A stretch of DNA of 64,000 nt from Rhodoplanes sp046000175 (GTDB lineage: Bacteria; Pseudomonadota; Alphaproteobacteria; Rhizobiales; Xanthobacteraceae). Positions 17,875 through 28,179 of the stretch are shown in pieces; the stretch's first letter is position 1, and every line of letters starts with the position of its first letter. Below the pieces are notes generated by a model, which did not search any database, had not been told where the DNA came from, and was given only the letters and a program-made list of their open reading frames with translations. The position numbers and the translations under genes were made by a program. The DNA lies in NCBI RefSeq assembly GCF_046000175.1, contig NZ_JBEOMB010000001.1, positions 8,161 to 72,160 on the forward strand, written 5' to 3'.

Positions 17875-18218
17875 GATCGCTTGACCGGCACCGGCGAGGT
17901 GAGCACCGCGCCGGCGCGCGATTGCACCTCGGCCGGCACCGCGTAGTCGCGGACCAGGGCGCGCGCGTCGCGCAGCCCGCAGGCCTCCCGCTGCACCATC
18001 AGCATCCACAAGGCATGCGCGGCCGCGTCGACCAGCACGGCGCGGCTCTGCCGTGTGTCGCCCGCGCCTGCGCCGCCCGGCGCCGCGTCGTGCGCGCGCA
18101 GCGCCGCCAGCGCCTGCTCCAGCCCGCGTCCGAGCCGGCCGAGCGCCGAGGCCTTCTCGGCCATCAGCTCGTCGCCGAGCAGGTCGGCCGGAGTCTGGTC
18201 GCGCGGTGCCTTCGCCAT
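17856..18218 (-). CDS. Hypothetical protein (DUF6665-like)
   Basis: A 120-residue soluble, helical protein. The pattern LLGDELMAEKASALGRLGR followed by an alanine-rich helix and a conserved-looking AAHALWMLMVQREACGLRD block resembles the uncharacterised DUF6665 family of Hyphomicrobiales; this match is from memory of the pattern. The ATG at 18216-18218 was chosen because upstream codons are arginine-rich and unlike protein. It converges on the glycine-zipper gene and diverges from the CPBP protease gene. Function unknown. Confidence 0.65.
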   Translation of the reverse strand: MAKAPRDQTPADLLGDELMAEKASALGRLGRGLEQALAALRAHDAAPGGAGAGDTRQSRAVLVDAAAHALWMLMVQREACGLRDARALVRDYAVPAEVQSRAGAVLTSPVPVKRSRRGPF

Positions 18219-18367
18219 GCCGTCGATCTGCACTCCGCCGGTGGCGCGAATGCGGCAATGGTCGCTCGCAGGGTCGGCGTGTCCGCCCGCCGTCGGCGAT
18301 GGGGGATGATAGTCTTCGGTGGCGAATGGTCGGCAGATCGGCAGTATCCGGCAGCAGAGAAGGGACG

Positions 18368-19123
18368 ATGCGAGCGGAAAACACCGTCTGCGGAGTTTCG
18401 ACAAGGGCATTCTGCATCGTCTGGGCGGCGGGACTGTTAGGGGCTGCCGCCGTGGTTCCCTATGCTTTCACGTTACAGGGTGAGGTGCTCAAAAATGCGC
18501 CCTTGCCCCCTCTGTGGCTGGCTTCGATCTCGCTTGCTCAGAACGCTGTCTCGCTCGCGATCGCGACATTCGTCGGCCTCAGACTTCTCCGACCGGCCGG
18601 CTACGAACTGGTTCCCACCAAGCCTTATGCGTGGTCCTCCGTCCTCCTCGGGGTCGGCACTGCCGGCGCGATCGTCGCGGCAGAAGCCGCGTTCGTTCAC
18701 TTCTCGTCATACAGCGGGCTCTCCGACCTCGTGGTGCCGCCCTTGGGGCAAAGGCTTCTCGCATCGCTCTACGGCGGGATCACCGAAGAAGTCCTTTTGA
18801 GATTGTTCGTCATGACGCTGCTCGCGTGGGCCATCGGTCGTCTTTTCGGGCGATCCGCCCGCTCGGCACCCGTCGCCGTGGCCGCCATCGTCGTCTCGGC
18901 CGTGCTTTTCGGGGTCGGCCATCTGCCGGCGCTGGCGCAATCGGGGGCACTCACCACGATCGTGATCGTCCGCACGATCGCCCTCAATGCCATGGGAGGC
19001 GTGGTCTTCGGATGGCTCTACTGGCGGCGCGGATTGGCGGCTGCCATGCTCGCGCATCTGACGGCCGATCTAGTCCTGCACGTCGTCGTGCCGACGGTCG
19101 TAAGCCACCTGGAGAGCCGCTAG
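18368..19123 (+). CDS. CPBP-family intramembrane metalloprotease
   Basis: A 251-residue polytopic membrane protein with about six to eight hydrophobic segments. The CPBP/Rce1 signature is present: ITEEVLLRLF (motif 1, EExxxR), a histidine in LFGVGHLPA (motif 2) and LAHLTADLV (later motif). Such proteins are membrane-embedded proteases of unknown substrate, sometimes linked to bacteriocin self-immunity. Codon use is less GC3-biased than the neighbours. It stands alone. Confidence 0.85.
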   Translation: MRAENTVCGVSTRAFCIVWAAGLLGAAAVVPYAFTLQGEVLKNAPLPPLWLASISLAQNAVSLAIATFVGLRLLRPAGYELVPTKPYAWSSVLLGVGTAGAIVAAEAAFVHFSSYSGLSDLVVPPLGQRLLASLYGGITEEVLLRLFVMTLLAWAIGRLFGRSARSAPVAVAAIVVSAVLFGVGHLPALAQSGALTTIVIVRTIALNAMGGVVFGWLYWRRGLAAAMLAHLTADLVLHVVVPTVVSHLESR

Positions 19124-19216
19124 GAGAACTCGCTTGCGGTGCCGACGGGGCCGCATGGACCCTCTCGTCCGTCCCGACGTTAGCACGCAGGACCCGAGGG
19201 CAAGAAGGAGCGCAGG

Positions 19217-19402
19217 ATGGACGAGGCGGGTGGAGTGTTGTGGCTGCTGATGAATGTCGGCTTCGTCGTGGTGCTGGCCGCGGCGCTCATCTGGGGCACG
19301 ATGCGCTGGCGGCGGCGCCGCACCGACCGCGCCGCCGAGGTCGAGCGCGATCGGGCGACGCTGAAGAGCTATCGCGAGAGCGATCAGAACACCGCCAGGT
19401 AG
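19217..19402 (+). CDS. Small single-span membrane protein
   Basis: A 61-residue protein with one membrane helix (about residues 7-27, VLWLLMNVGFVVVLAAALIW) followed by a basic RWRRRRTDR stretch and a charged tail. AAGGAG lies 7 bases before the ATG. Its last 19 bases overlap the convergent small membrane protein gene. The layout resembles short electron-transport or assembly accessory proteins, but no family is recognised. Confidence 0.65.
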   Translation: MDEAGGVLWLLMNVGFVVVLAAALIWGTMRWRRRRTDRAAEVERDRATLKSYRESDQNTAR

Positions 19403-19545
19403 CGCAGCAGCGACAGCACGCCGATGATGATGACGACGATGCGGGCGATCTGCTTCGCCCGGCCGTCGATCGGCAGCATGCCGATCAAGTAGAGCACCAG
19501 AAGAATGACCACGAAGGTGATGAGGACGCTGATCAGGGTGGCCAT
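19384..19545 (-). CDS. Thivi_2564-like small membrane protein
   Basis: A 53-residue protein made of two membrane segments, LISVLITFVVILLVLYLIGML and ARIVVIIIGVLSLLRYL, joined by a short PIDGRAKQ loop. This pattern matches the small Thivi_2564-type membrane proteins of unknown function. The ATG at 19543-19545 starts at the family N-terminus. It overlaps the convergent gene at 19217-19402 by 19 bases. Confidence 0.65.
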   Translation of the reverse strand: MATLISVLITFVVILLVLYLIGMLPIDGRAKQIARIVVIIIGVLSLLRYLAVF

Positions 19546-19826
19546 CGGGGCTCCGGCTCGTGCGACGGTTGCGGTCTCGACCGGGCGGGTGCCCGGCACG
19601 CGGTGACGCCGCGGGTGCGGCGGCGAGGCGCGGGGCGTCCCGCTCTCGTTACCTCAACGGCGTGCCGGGACGGTAAGTTCCCGGCCCCGAGCGGTCCGGT
19701 CCTCCGCACCCGCGCTCGGCCGTGCTCGCCGGGTTGCCGCCGCGATACCGTCTGCTAGAACCTCGGAAAATCCGGGCGGGGCGCGACTCACGGCGCACGA
19801 CCGCTTCCGGCTGCCGAGGAGCTTCC

Positions 19827-20114
19827 ATGTCGGTCGACGCCGCGACGGTCCGTCGCATCGCCCATCTCGCCCGCATCGCTGTCGAGGACGCCGAGGTCGA
19901 GCACCTCCAGGGCGAGCTCAACGCCATCCTGGCCTTCGTCGAGCAGCTCTCCGAGGTCGACGTCGACGGCGTCGCGCCGATGACCTCGGTCACCCCCATG
20001 GTGATGAAGAAGCGCGAGGACGTCGTCACCGATGGCGACATCCCCGATCTCGTGGTCAGGAACGCGCCGGAGACGCAGGACCACTTCTTCCTGGTCCCCA
20101 AGGTGGTGGAGTGA
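19827..20114 (+). CDS. gatC: Asp-tRNA(Asn)/Glu-tRNA(Gln) amidotransferase subunit C
   Basis: GatC is the 95-residue belt that holds GatA and GatB together. The N-terminal VRRIAHLARIAVEDAEVEHL helix, the LNAILAFVEQLSEVDVDGV segment and the C-terminal APETQDHFFLVPKVVE are typical. GAGGAG lies 6 bases before the ATG. Its stop overlaps the gatA GTG start by 4 bases, giving translational coupling. Confidence 0.95.
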   Translation: MSVDAATVRRIAHLARIAVEDAEVEHLQGELNAILAFVEQLSEVDVDGVAPMTSVTPMVMKKREDVVTDGDIPDLVVRNAPETQDHFFLVPKVVE

Positions 20115-21601
20115 GCGAGATGACGTCGGCGCACCCCAACACCCTGTCGCTCACCGAAGCCCGCGACGCCCTGAAGCGGCGCGAGATCTCCGCCGTCGAG
20201 CTGACGCAGGCGCATCTCGACGCGATCGAGAAGGCGCGCGTCCTCAACGCCTATGTGCTGGAGACGCCCGACAAGGCGCTCGCCATGGCGAAGGCCTCCG
20301 ACGAGAAGCTCGCCAAGGGCGAGGGCGGGCCGCTCGAGGGCTTGCCGCTCGGCATCAAGGACATGTTCGCCACGAAGGACGTGCGCACCACGGCCTGCGC
20401 CGCGATCCTGGAAAACTTCGTGCCGGTCTACGAGTCGACCGTGACGTCGCACCTGTGGCGCGACGGCGCCGTGATGCTCGGCAAGCTCAACAACGACGAG
20501 TTCGCCATGGGCTCGTCGAACGAGACCTCGCATTTCGGCCCGGTGATCTCGCCATGGCGGCGCACCGGCTCGGACGCCAGGATCGTGCCCGGCGGCTCGT
20601 CGGGCGGCTCGGCGTCGGCGGTCGCGGCGAGCCTGTGCCTCGGCGCCACCGGCACCGACACGGGCGGCTCGATCCGCCAGCCGGCGGCCTTCGCCGGCAT
20701 CGTCGGCGTGAAGCCGACCTACGGGCGCTGCTCGCGCTGGGGCATCGTCGCCTTCGCCTCGTCGCTCGACCAAGCCGGCCCCTTCGCCCGCACCGTGAAG
20801 GACACGGCCGTGCTGCTGCGCTCGATGGCGGGCCACGACCCGAAGGACACCACCTCGGTCGATCTGCCGGTGCCTGACTACGAGGCGGCGGTCGGCCGCT
20901 CCGTGAAGGGCATGAAGATCGGTATCCCGAAGGAGTACCGGGTCGCCGGCATGCCGGACGAGATCGAGGCGCTCTGGCGCAAGGGCGCCGAGTGGCTGAA
21001 GGCGGCCGGCGCCGAGATCGTCGAGGTGTCGCTGCCGCACACCAAATACGCGCTGCCCGCCTACTACATCGTGGCGCCGGCCGAGGCCTCGTCGAACCTC
21101 GCCCGCTACGACGGCGTGCGCTACGGCGTGCGGGTGCCGGGCAACGACATCGTCGACATGTACGAGAAGACCCGCGCGGCCGGCTTCGGCCCGGAGGTGC
21201 GGCGCCGGATCATGATCGGCACCTACGTGCTCTCGGCCGGGTACTACGACGCCTATTACCGCCGGGCCCAGCAGGTCCGTACCCTCATCAAGAGGGACTT
21301 CGAGGACTGCTTCGCGCAGGGGGTGTCGGCGATCCTGACGCCGGCGACGCCGTCGGCGGCCTTCGGCATCGGCGAGAAGGTGTCGGGCGACCCGGTCGAG
21401 ATGTACCTGAACGACATCTTCACCGTCACGGTGAACATGGCGGGCCTGCCCGGCATCGCCGTGCCGGCCGGCCTCGACGCGCAAGGGCTGCCGCTCGGCC
21501 TGCAGCTCATCGGCCGCCCGTTCGACGAGGAGACGCTGTTCTCCCTCGCCGGCGTGATCGAGCAGGACGCCGGCCGCTTCACGCCGCAGCCGTGGTGGTG
21601 A
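20111..21601 (+). CDS. gatA: Asp-tRNA(Asn)/Glu-tRNA(Gln) amidotransferase subunit A
   Basis: GatA hydrolyses glutamine and delivers ammonia to GatB. The 496-residue amidase-signature protein has the Ser-cisSer-Lys triad K83 (LGIKDMF), S163 (PGGSSGGSAS) and S187 (TDTGGSIRQP). The GTG at 20111 overlaps the end of gatC; an ATG three codons later is an alternative. Unusually, gatB does not follow directly: two minus-strand genes intervene. Confidence 0.96.
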   Translation: MSEMTSAHPNTLSLTEARDALKRREISAVELTQAHLDAIEKARVLNAYVLETPDKALAMAKASDEKLAKGEGGPLEGLPLGIKDMFATKDVRTTACAAILENFVPVYESTVTSHLWRDGAVMLGKLNNDEFAMGSSNETSHFGPVISPWRRTGSDARIVPGGSSGGSASAVAASLCLGATGTDTGGSIRQPAAFAGIVGVKPTYGRCSRWGIVAFASSLDQAGPFARTVKDTAVLLRSMAGHDPKDTTSVDLPVPDYEAAVGRSVKGMKIGIPKEYRVAGMPDEIEALWRKGAEWLKAAGAEIVEVSLPHTKYALPAYYIVAPAEASSNLARYDGVRYGVRVPGNDIVDMYEKTRAAGFGPEVRRRIMIGTYVLSAGYYDAYYRRAQQVRTLIKRDFEDCFAQGVSAILTPATPSAAFGIGEKVSGDPVEMYLNDIFTVTVNMAGLPGIAVPAGLDAQGLPLGLQLIGRPFDEETLFSLAGVIEQDAGRFTPQPWW

Positions 21602-21668
21602 GGGTCGTGGCGCTGTCCGGTGCCGCTGGTCTGGACCGGGTGGGCCGGCGCTGCGCGCCGCGCCGACT

Positions 21669-22229
21669 TTACGACTTCGTCTCGCGATAGAGGTCGCCGA
21701 GTGGGATCGCGAGATCGAAGGCGAGCAGGATGATCTCGGCGTCGCGGCCGAGCAGCCGTTGCGGCTCTGTCGGAAACGCGCCGGCTTCGTCGCGCCGGTA
21801 CAGCCACGCGACCGGCTCGTCCTGCGACAGCACCAGACAATAGAGCAGGCTCGGCAGGCTGGTGTACTCGCGGAGCTTCGGCCCACTGTCCACCATCATG
21901 GTCGACGGCGACAGGACCTCGGCGATCAACAGCGGCCCAATCGCAGCCAGCCCGCTTGCGTCGTCGCTCTGCTGGTCGACGACGACGTCCGGGTAGCGCA
22001 CCGACCCGCCGACACGGACCGCCAGTTCCGATATCGCGACATGGTATCGGTGTCGGTCCAGGGCACGGAGCAGGATCGCGAACAGCTCCCCCGCCACCTC
22101 TCGGTGCGCCTTCGACGCTCCGGTCATCATCACGACACGGCCCTCGCTCAGCTCGCAGCGCTCCCCCTGCAGGTCGGGGTGCCGCAGGAATTCCTCGGGG
22201 GTGAGCGGGGGCAGGGTGCGGATGGTCAT
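21669..22229 (-). CDS. Uma2-family (DUF820) putative restriction-like endonuclease
   Basis: A 186-residue protein of the Uma2/DUF820 PD-(D/E)XK-like fold. Visible family features are TPEEFLRHPDL, the Glu-rich RCELSEGRVVMM, VRYPDVVVDQ with the putative catalytic Asp, and LLIAEVLSPST with the putative Glu. The role of these proteins is not settled; they are common in accessory DNA. It sits antisense between gatA and gatB together with an amidohydrolase gene, which suggests an insertion into an ancestral gatCAB neighbourhood. Confidence 0.85.
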   Translation of the reverse strand: MTIRTLPPLTPEEFLRHPDLQGERCELSEGRVVMMTGASKAHREVAGELFAILLRALDRHRYHVAISELAVRVGGSVRYPDVVVDQQSDDASGLAAIGPLLIAEVLSPSTMMVDSGPKLREYTSLPSLLYCLVLSQDEPVAWLYRRDEAGAFPTEPQRLLGRDAEIILLAFDLAIPLGDLYRETKS

Positions 22230-22356
22230 GGGTGCCTCGTTGGCGCCACTCTAGCAGAAGATGCGGGGCGTCGGCAGGGCGGCGGGACAGGGCGTCGCGG
22301 CATGTCGGCCGGGAGAAGACTCGCCGATAGGCGTGAGGCGAAGCTCAATGCTCCGC

Positions 22357-22434
22357 TCATGCCCGCGCAGGCAGGCATCCAGGGGCGTCTCGTCGTGGCG
22401 CCCCTGGGTCCCCCGCCTGCGGGGGGACGAGCGG
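22357..22434. repeat. Intergenic inverted repeat, family G
   Basis: An imperfect hairpin element with central arms CCAGGGGCG and CGCCCCTGG, and CATGCCCGCGCAGGCAGGC against CCCGCCTGCGGGGGGACG. It fills the gap between the amidohydrolase and Uma2 genes. No second copy was seen in the window. Confidence 0.7.
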
Positions 22435-22480
22435 AAGAGAGGCCCGGCGAGCGGGCTGGTCACATCGTCGACAGCGCCGT

Positions 22481-24223
22481 CTACTTCGCCTCGTGCACGA
22501 CCTTGCCGCCCACCATGGTCATCACCGGCTTCAGATCCTTGATCTCGGCGGCCGGCACGGTGAGGTAGTCGCGGTCGAGGACGACGAGGTCGGCGTACTT
22601 GCCGGGGGCGAGCGAGCCGAGGTTCCCGTCCTGGAACAGGAAGGCAGCATTGGAGCGGGTGTGGGCGATCAGCGCCTCCTCGCGCGTGATCGTCTCCTTG
22701 AGGATCTTGCGGCCGCCGACCATCTCGCCCGTCACGGCCCAGTGCAGGGTGGTGAACGGGCTGGTCGGCGTCACCGCGGTGGCGTCGGAGCCGAGCCCCC
22801 ACGGGATGCCGCTGTCCTGGACGAGCCGCAGCGGCGGCATCGCATAGGTGCGGTCCCCGTGCACCTTCAGCATCAGGGCGCCCTGGACGGTCGGCCGGCT
22901 GTGGAGCTGGACGTGCATGCCGAGCCGCTTCATGCGGGCGATGTCCTGCGGCTCGAGCTGGTCGCCGTGCGACATGGTCCAGCGCAGCCCCTTCACCGGC
23001 TTGACCGCGTTGATCGCCTCGATCTCGGTCAGGAACGCCTCGATGGTGCCGCGGAGCTGGGCGTGGACGTTGAGGTGCATGCCCTTGTCGGCGACCGCCT
23101 GGGCGATGCGGCGCCACTGCGCCATGTTCTCCGGCGTCGGCGAGGCGCCGCGGGCGAGCAGATTGTCGTGCAGGGGGAAGTAGACGGTCTCGCCGTAGCC
23201 GGTGTGGTCGAGCCAGTCGTCGCCCTGGAACGGCTTCAGGCCGGCGATGACGGCGAGCGCCTTGTCGACGCCCTCGGCCGAGGTCGGCTCCTGCCAGATG
23301 TTGTAGAAGGCCCGCACCGTCATCTGCTTGCGTTCCCACACGGTGCGGAACGCCTCGAGGTGCCCGGCGTTGAAGGCGCGGCCGCCCATCTCCTGGTAGG
23401 CCGTGATGCCCATCCGGTTGAGGTCGCGCATCAGGGCGCGGGCGTTCTCGACGCTTCTCTCTTTAGAGACCTCGCCGAGCCGGCCGAGCGTCCAAGCGAC
23501 GGCGCCGCCGCCGTTGAGCACGCCGGTCGGCTGGCCGCTGGCGTCCTTCTCGATCTTGCCGTTGCGCGGGTCGGGCGTGTCGCCGGTGATGCCGAGCGCC
23601 TTCAGGGCCGCCGAGTTGGCGTAGATGCGGAAGTAGATGACCTGGAGGACCACCGGGTTGTTCGGCGCCGCTTCGTCGAGCTCCGCCTTGGTGAAGCCGC
23701 CGGGCTGATCGGTGAACTGCTCCTCCGACCAGCCGCCGAGCGACAGCACCAGCTCGCCCGGCTTCGACGCCTTCGCCTTGGCGGCGATCATCGCCAAGGC
23801 TTCCTTGCGCGACGTGATCCCGTCGAGCCGCACCTCGCGGTCCCAGTACTCGGCCGCCCGCATATAATGAGCATGGTTGTCGATCAGGCCGGGGATGACG
23901 GTTTTGCCGCCGAGGTCGATGACCCGGGTCTGGGGCGTCTTCAGCGCCTCGATGTCCGCCGCGCTGCCGGCCGCGACGATGCGCTCGCCGGCGATCGCCA
24001 GCGCCGGCACGATGGTGAAGCGGTCGTCGACCGTGACGATCTTGCCGTTGGTGAGGATCGTGTCGGCCGTGCGGGCGGCGGCCGAAGCCGGCGCCGCGCT
24101 CGGCACTGCGCCCGGCGATGACGCGCCGGGTGTGGCGGTCTGGGCGATCGCCGGGGCGGCGAGCGCGGCGGTTCCGGCCAACAGGCCGGCGGCGAGCACA
24201 CGGGTAGCGTGACGGGGGTGCAT
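22481..24223 (-). CDS. Exported amidohydrolase, YtcJ-like
   Basis: The 580-residue protein is a metal-dependent amidohydrolase of the YtcJ/N-substituted formamide deformylase type. A signal peptide (MHPRHATRVLAAGLLAGTAA, cleavage near AIAQ) implies a periplasmic location. The metal motif is DNHAHY after KTVIPGLI; SHGDQL and GLGSDATAV fit later metal ligands. Substrate unknown. The ATG at 24221-24223 has GGAGG 8 bases upstream. The frame stays open far upstream, opposite gatB, but that part has no coding signal. It diverges from gatB. Confidence 0.88.
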   Translation of the reverse strand: MHPRHATRVLAAGLLAGTAALAAPAIAQTATPGASSPGAVPSAAPASAAARTADTILTNGKIVTVDDRFTIVPALAIAGERIVAAGSAADIEALKTPQTRVIDLGGKTVIPGLIDNHAHYMRAAEYWDREVRLDGITSRKEALAMIAAKAKASKPGELVLSLGGWSEEQFTDQPGGFTKAELDEAAPNNPVVLQVIYFRIYANSAALKALGITGDTPDPRNGKIEKDASGQPTGVLNGGGAVAWTLGRLGEVSKERSVENARALMRDLNRMGITAYQEMGGRAFNAGHLEAFRTVWERKQMTVRAFYNIWQEPTSAEGVDKALAVIAGLKPFQGDDWLDHTGYGETVYFPLHDNLLARGASPTPENMAQWRRIAQAVADKGMHLNVHAQLRGTIEAFLTEIEAINAVKPVKGLRWTMSHGDQLEPQDIARMKRLGMHVQLHSRPTVQGALMLKVHGDRTYAMPPLRLVQDSGIPWGLGSDATAVTPTSPFTTLHWAVTGEMVGGRKILKETITREEALIAHTRSNAAFLFQDGNLGSLAPGKYADLVVLDRDYLTVPAAEIKDLKPVMTMVGGKVVHEAK

Positions 24224-24493
24224 TCGGACGTCCTCCACGATGTTGAACTTTCTTGTTGGGACGGACGATAGCGAGCGCGACCGGGCGCGACAATCCGAAC
24301 CGCCGCGCGCGACCGGCATGCCTCGGCCGCGTGCGCTGCGGTCGCGATGCTCCGCCGAGCCTTGAAGGGGGCGCCGACACTCTGTAACCGAAAGAGACAT
24401 CGACCACGCGCCGTCTTCTCGGGCGCGGGGACACCGGGCGGCGCCCGGCCGGGATCCCGGCCGGGCCGCTCCGGCCAGACAGACGAGGCGGAC

Positions 24494-25981
<1,488 letters not shown>

Positions 25982-26732
25982 CCGCACCGCGCGAGCCGAG
26001 GCCGCGCCGCGCGCCCCTGCGGCACGGCCTCCGCCGCGCCGTCCACGGCGCGGCGTCGCGTCGCCCGCCGCGGTCGTCGCATCTCCTCCTGACTCCTCCT
26101 CGTCGCCTCTTCGCCGTCGTCTCGCCGCATCGTCGCCGCTCGCGAACGTCCGCCGACCGTCTTCCGTGCGACGCACGACCGGCGACGACGCTCCCTCTCA
26201 GCTCCGGCCGCGATGCTCTCGACGGGTCGTTCCTCGTCCCTCGCGAGGTGTCCGAACGCCCTGTGCGGCAGGCGTTCCGGGACCTCGTCGAATCGGTCGC
26301 TGCTCGATTCGAAGCGCGTGACGCGACGCGATGCGGTCCTCGGCGCGCCGTCGCGGAGGAAATCCGCAGAATTTTTTTCGACGTGAACGAAGCGTTAGCG
26401 CGCCGTGCCGCGACTGTTCGGCGCTCGCGTGCCGTCGCGCCGACGGACCCGCAGGCGCTCACGAGGACGTGCGAGAAACGCCCATTTCATCGGCACAACT
26501 TTCATCGCCATCGGATCCTGCGAACGCATGCTCGCGACGGTGCGCGGCGATGCGAGACGTCGCGCACGCCGTGACGATGCGCGCTGAACACCTGTATCGA
26601 TCGTCGCGATCGACACGGAACGCCAAGCGGAGCCGCTGATTTTTCCGTTGTGCTGTAGTAATCGAAGTGTAGTGCCCTCGATTCGCGTGGGCACGTTTCT
26701 GATAGCCATCCCACCACGGCTAGGAGGGCAGC
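25982..26732. other. 751-bp gap with no supported gene; short inverted repeats
   Basis: No reading frame here has credible protein-like sequence. The DNA is rich in CGTCG/CGACG words. Two inverted repeats stand out before the H1-like gene: TCGATCG-TCG-CGATCGA at 26597-26613 and GTGCCC-N11-GGGCAC at 26672-26694. The last 80 bases are relatively AT-rich and may hold the promoter of the downstream gene. Confidence 0.5.
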
Positions 26733-26930
26733 ATGCCGAAGAAAGCGACGACCGCGAAGCCGGCCGCCAAGAAGACGACGACGGCGAAGAAGACCACGAC
26801 CGCCGCCGCGAAGAAGACCACGACGAAGGCCGCCGCGAAGCCGGCCGCCAAGAAGACGGCGACCGCGAAGAAGACCACCACTGCGGCGAAGAAGCCGGCG
26901 GCCAAGAAGGCTCCCGCGAAGAAGAAGTGA
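26733..26930 (+). CDS. Histone H1-like Lys/Ala/Thr/Pro protein
   Basis: A 65-residue protein made only of Met, Pro, Lys, Ala and Thr, with repeated AKKTTT and KPAAKK units. The composition matches the unstructured, DNA-binding tails of histone H1, AlgP and the H1-like chlamydial Hc proteins, so nucleoid or nucleic-acid binding is likely. AGGAGG lies 6 bases before the ATG, and the ATG and stop are clean, so this is a real gene rather than a repeat artefact. It stands alone in about 1.6 kb without other genes. A glutathione transferase with a similar tail is 1.3 kb downstream. Confidence 0.85.
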   Translation: MPKKATTAKPAAKKTTTAKKTTTAAAKKTTTKAAAKPAAKKTATAKKTTTAAKKPAAKKAPAKKK

Positions 26931-27626
26931 AACCGCGGCCTCTCGGAGCCACACGCTCCGGGCAAGCCGTGGCGTTCGTCGGGGACCGGCGACAGCGGCG
27001 CGAACGAGCTTCCATCCGACGTCGGCTTCCACCGAAGCTCTCTCAGATGCGAAGCGCGCTTTCCGACCGCCGCCGGTCACGAACGACGAAAGAGGGCGTC
27101 GGCGAGACCGAGCCCGGCATCCACTCCACCGGCCGCGATGGCCGGACCGCGGTGGACCGTCGGGTGGACCGTGCAAAGGTCTCGCTCTGCTTCACGAGCG
27201 GCTGATCGCCGCCGGAGCAGCCCGATCATCGGACCTCTCGCCGACGCCCCCCTCATCGTGCGACGGCCCGCAGGCCTCGAGGCCGTCGCCGGGTGATCAC
27301 GGGATCACCCAAAGCTCGGAGCCCACGATCGCGTGGGCGGCCTGACGCGGCGCAGTGCTGCGGTTCCCGTTCCCCGTCTCGACCCGACGTTTGCGTCCGG
27401 CGTGCTCGCTCCGGCGTTCGCTTCGCTGGCTTCGAAGCGTCGTCTACGAGGCGTCGTCGTCCAGTCGTTGTCGTCGTCCCGGCGCCGCAGCGATCGACCG
27501 ACACGGGGCCACGTCCGCGCCCGCTCGATCGACGGCGCGACAAGTCGCGTCTGCGATGCGCCGACCTCGACGCCGATCGCGGCGCCGGCCGCGGCGCCGA
27601 CAACGCCGCCGGGATCGGGCGCGCGC
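26931..27626. other. 696-bp gap with no supported gene; contains a hairpin cluster
   Basis: No open frame resembles a protein. Three perfect hairpins lie in a row at 27261-27338 (listed separately). The region beyond them to the PsiF-like stop is GC-rich, low in structure, and shows nothing else I can name. Confidence 0.5.
27261..27338. other. Cluster of three consecutive hairpins
   Basis: Within 78 bases there are three perfect stems: CGACGGCC/GGCCGTCG (27261-27268 with 27281-27288), GGGTGATC/GATCACCC (27291-27298 with 27303-27310, 4-base loop) and GCCCACG/CGTGGGC (27321-27327 with 27332-27338, 4-base loop). There is no T-run, so simple termination is unlikely. It could be a structured RNA or a binding-site array. 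Confidence 0.45.
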
Positions 27627-27953
27627 TCAGCCCTTCAGGCAGCCGCTCATGAAGGTGCGATAGGCGTCGCGGCCTTTGACGTTCTTGGCCGCCTTCTCGT
27701 CCTTCCACTTCCCGGCGCAGTCCTTCATGCGCTGCTGCTGCGCGCTCGTCTTCTTCGCGGTCGTGGGCGTCCCGGCCGCCGGTGTCCCGGCCGACGACGT
27801 CTCGGCGGCCGGCTTCGCGGCGGCCTTGTCGGCGGCGGGCTTCGCGTCCTGTGCGGTGACCGGCAGCGCGGCGAGCGCGAGCCACCCGGCCGCCAGCACG
27901 GCCGTCCAACCACGCTCGGTCCAGCAGCCCTTCGTCATCACGAACCTGCTCAT
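27627..27953 (-). CDS. PsiF-like exported protein
   Basis: A 108-residue protein with a signal peptide (hydrophobic WTAVLAAGWLALAALPV, cleavage near TAQ), an Ala/Lys/Thr-rich linker, and a C-terminal block MKDCAGKWKDEKA...RDAYRTFMSGCLKG that matches the two-cysteine repeat of PsiF, the phosphate-starvation-inducible protein of enterics. Function of the family is unknown. It diverges from the GST gene. Confidence 0.75.
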   Translation of the reverse strand: MSRFVMTKGCWTERGWTAVLAAGWLALAALPVTAQDAKPAADKAAAKPAAETSSAGTPAAGTPTTAKKTSAQQQRMKDCAGKWKDEKAAKNVKGRDAYRTFMSGCLKG

Positions 27954-28179
27954 GGTGTCGTCTCCGGTGGAAGCGGAGTGTCAGGATACAAGTGGCTCCG
28001 CGGCAGCGCCATCAGGTCGCGCGATCATCTCGACCAGAGACGGCCTTCGCGCTCGCGCGGATCAGATGAGAGAACTGTCGGCGGTCGCCGCATTCGTGCC
28101 TTGCGCCGGCGCCCCGCCGACGACATCTCGATCAGGCGTTTCGTCCGACGATCCGATCCGTTCACGACAGGAGAGAACG

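Noticed and set aside
26331..26639. A 102-codon frame in the gap before the H1-like gene
   Set aside because: Arg/Ser/Ala-rich sequence, no ribosome site, no codon bias.
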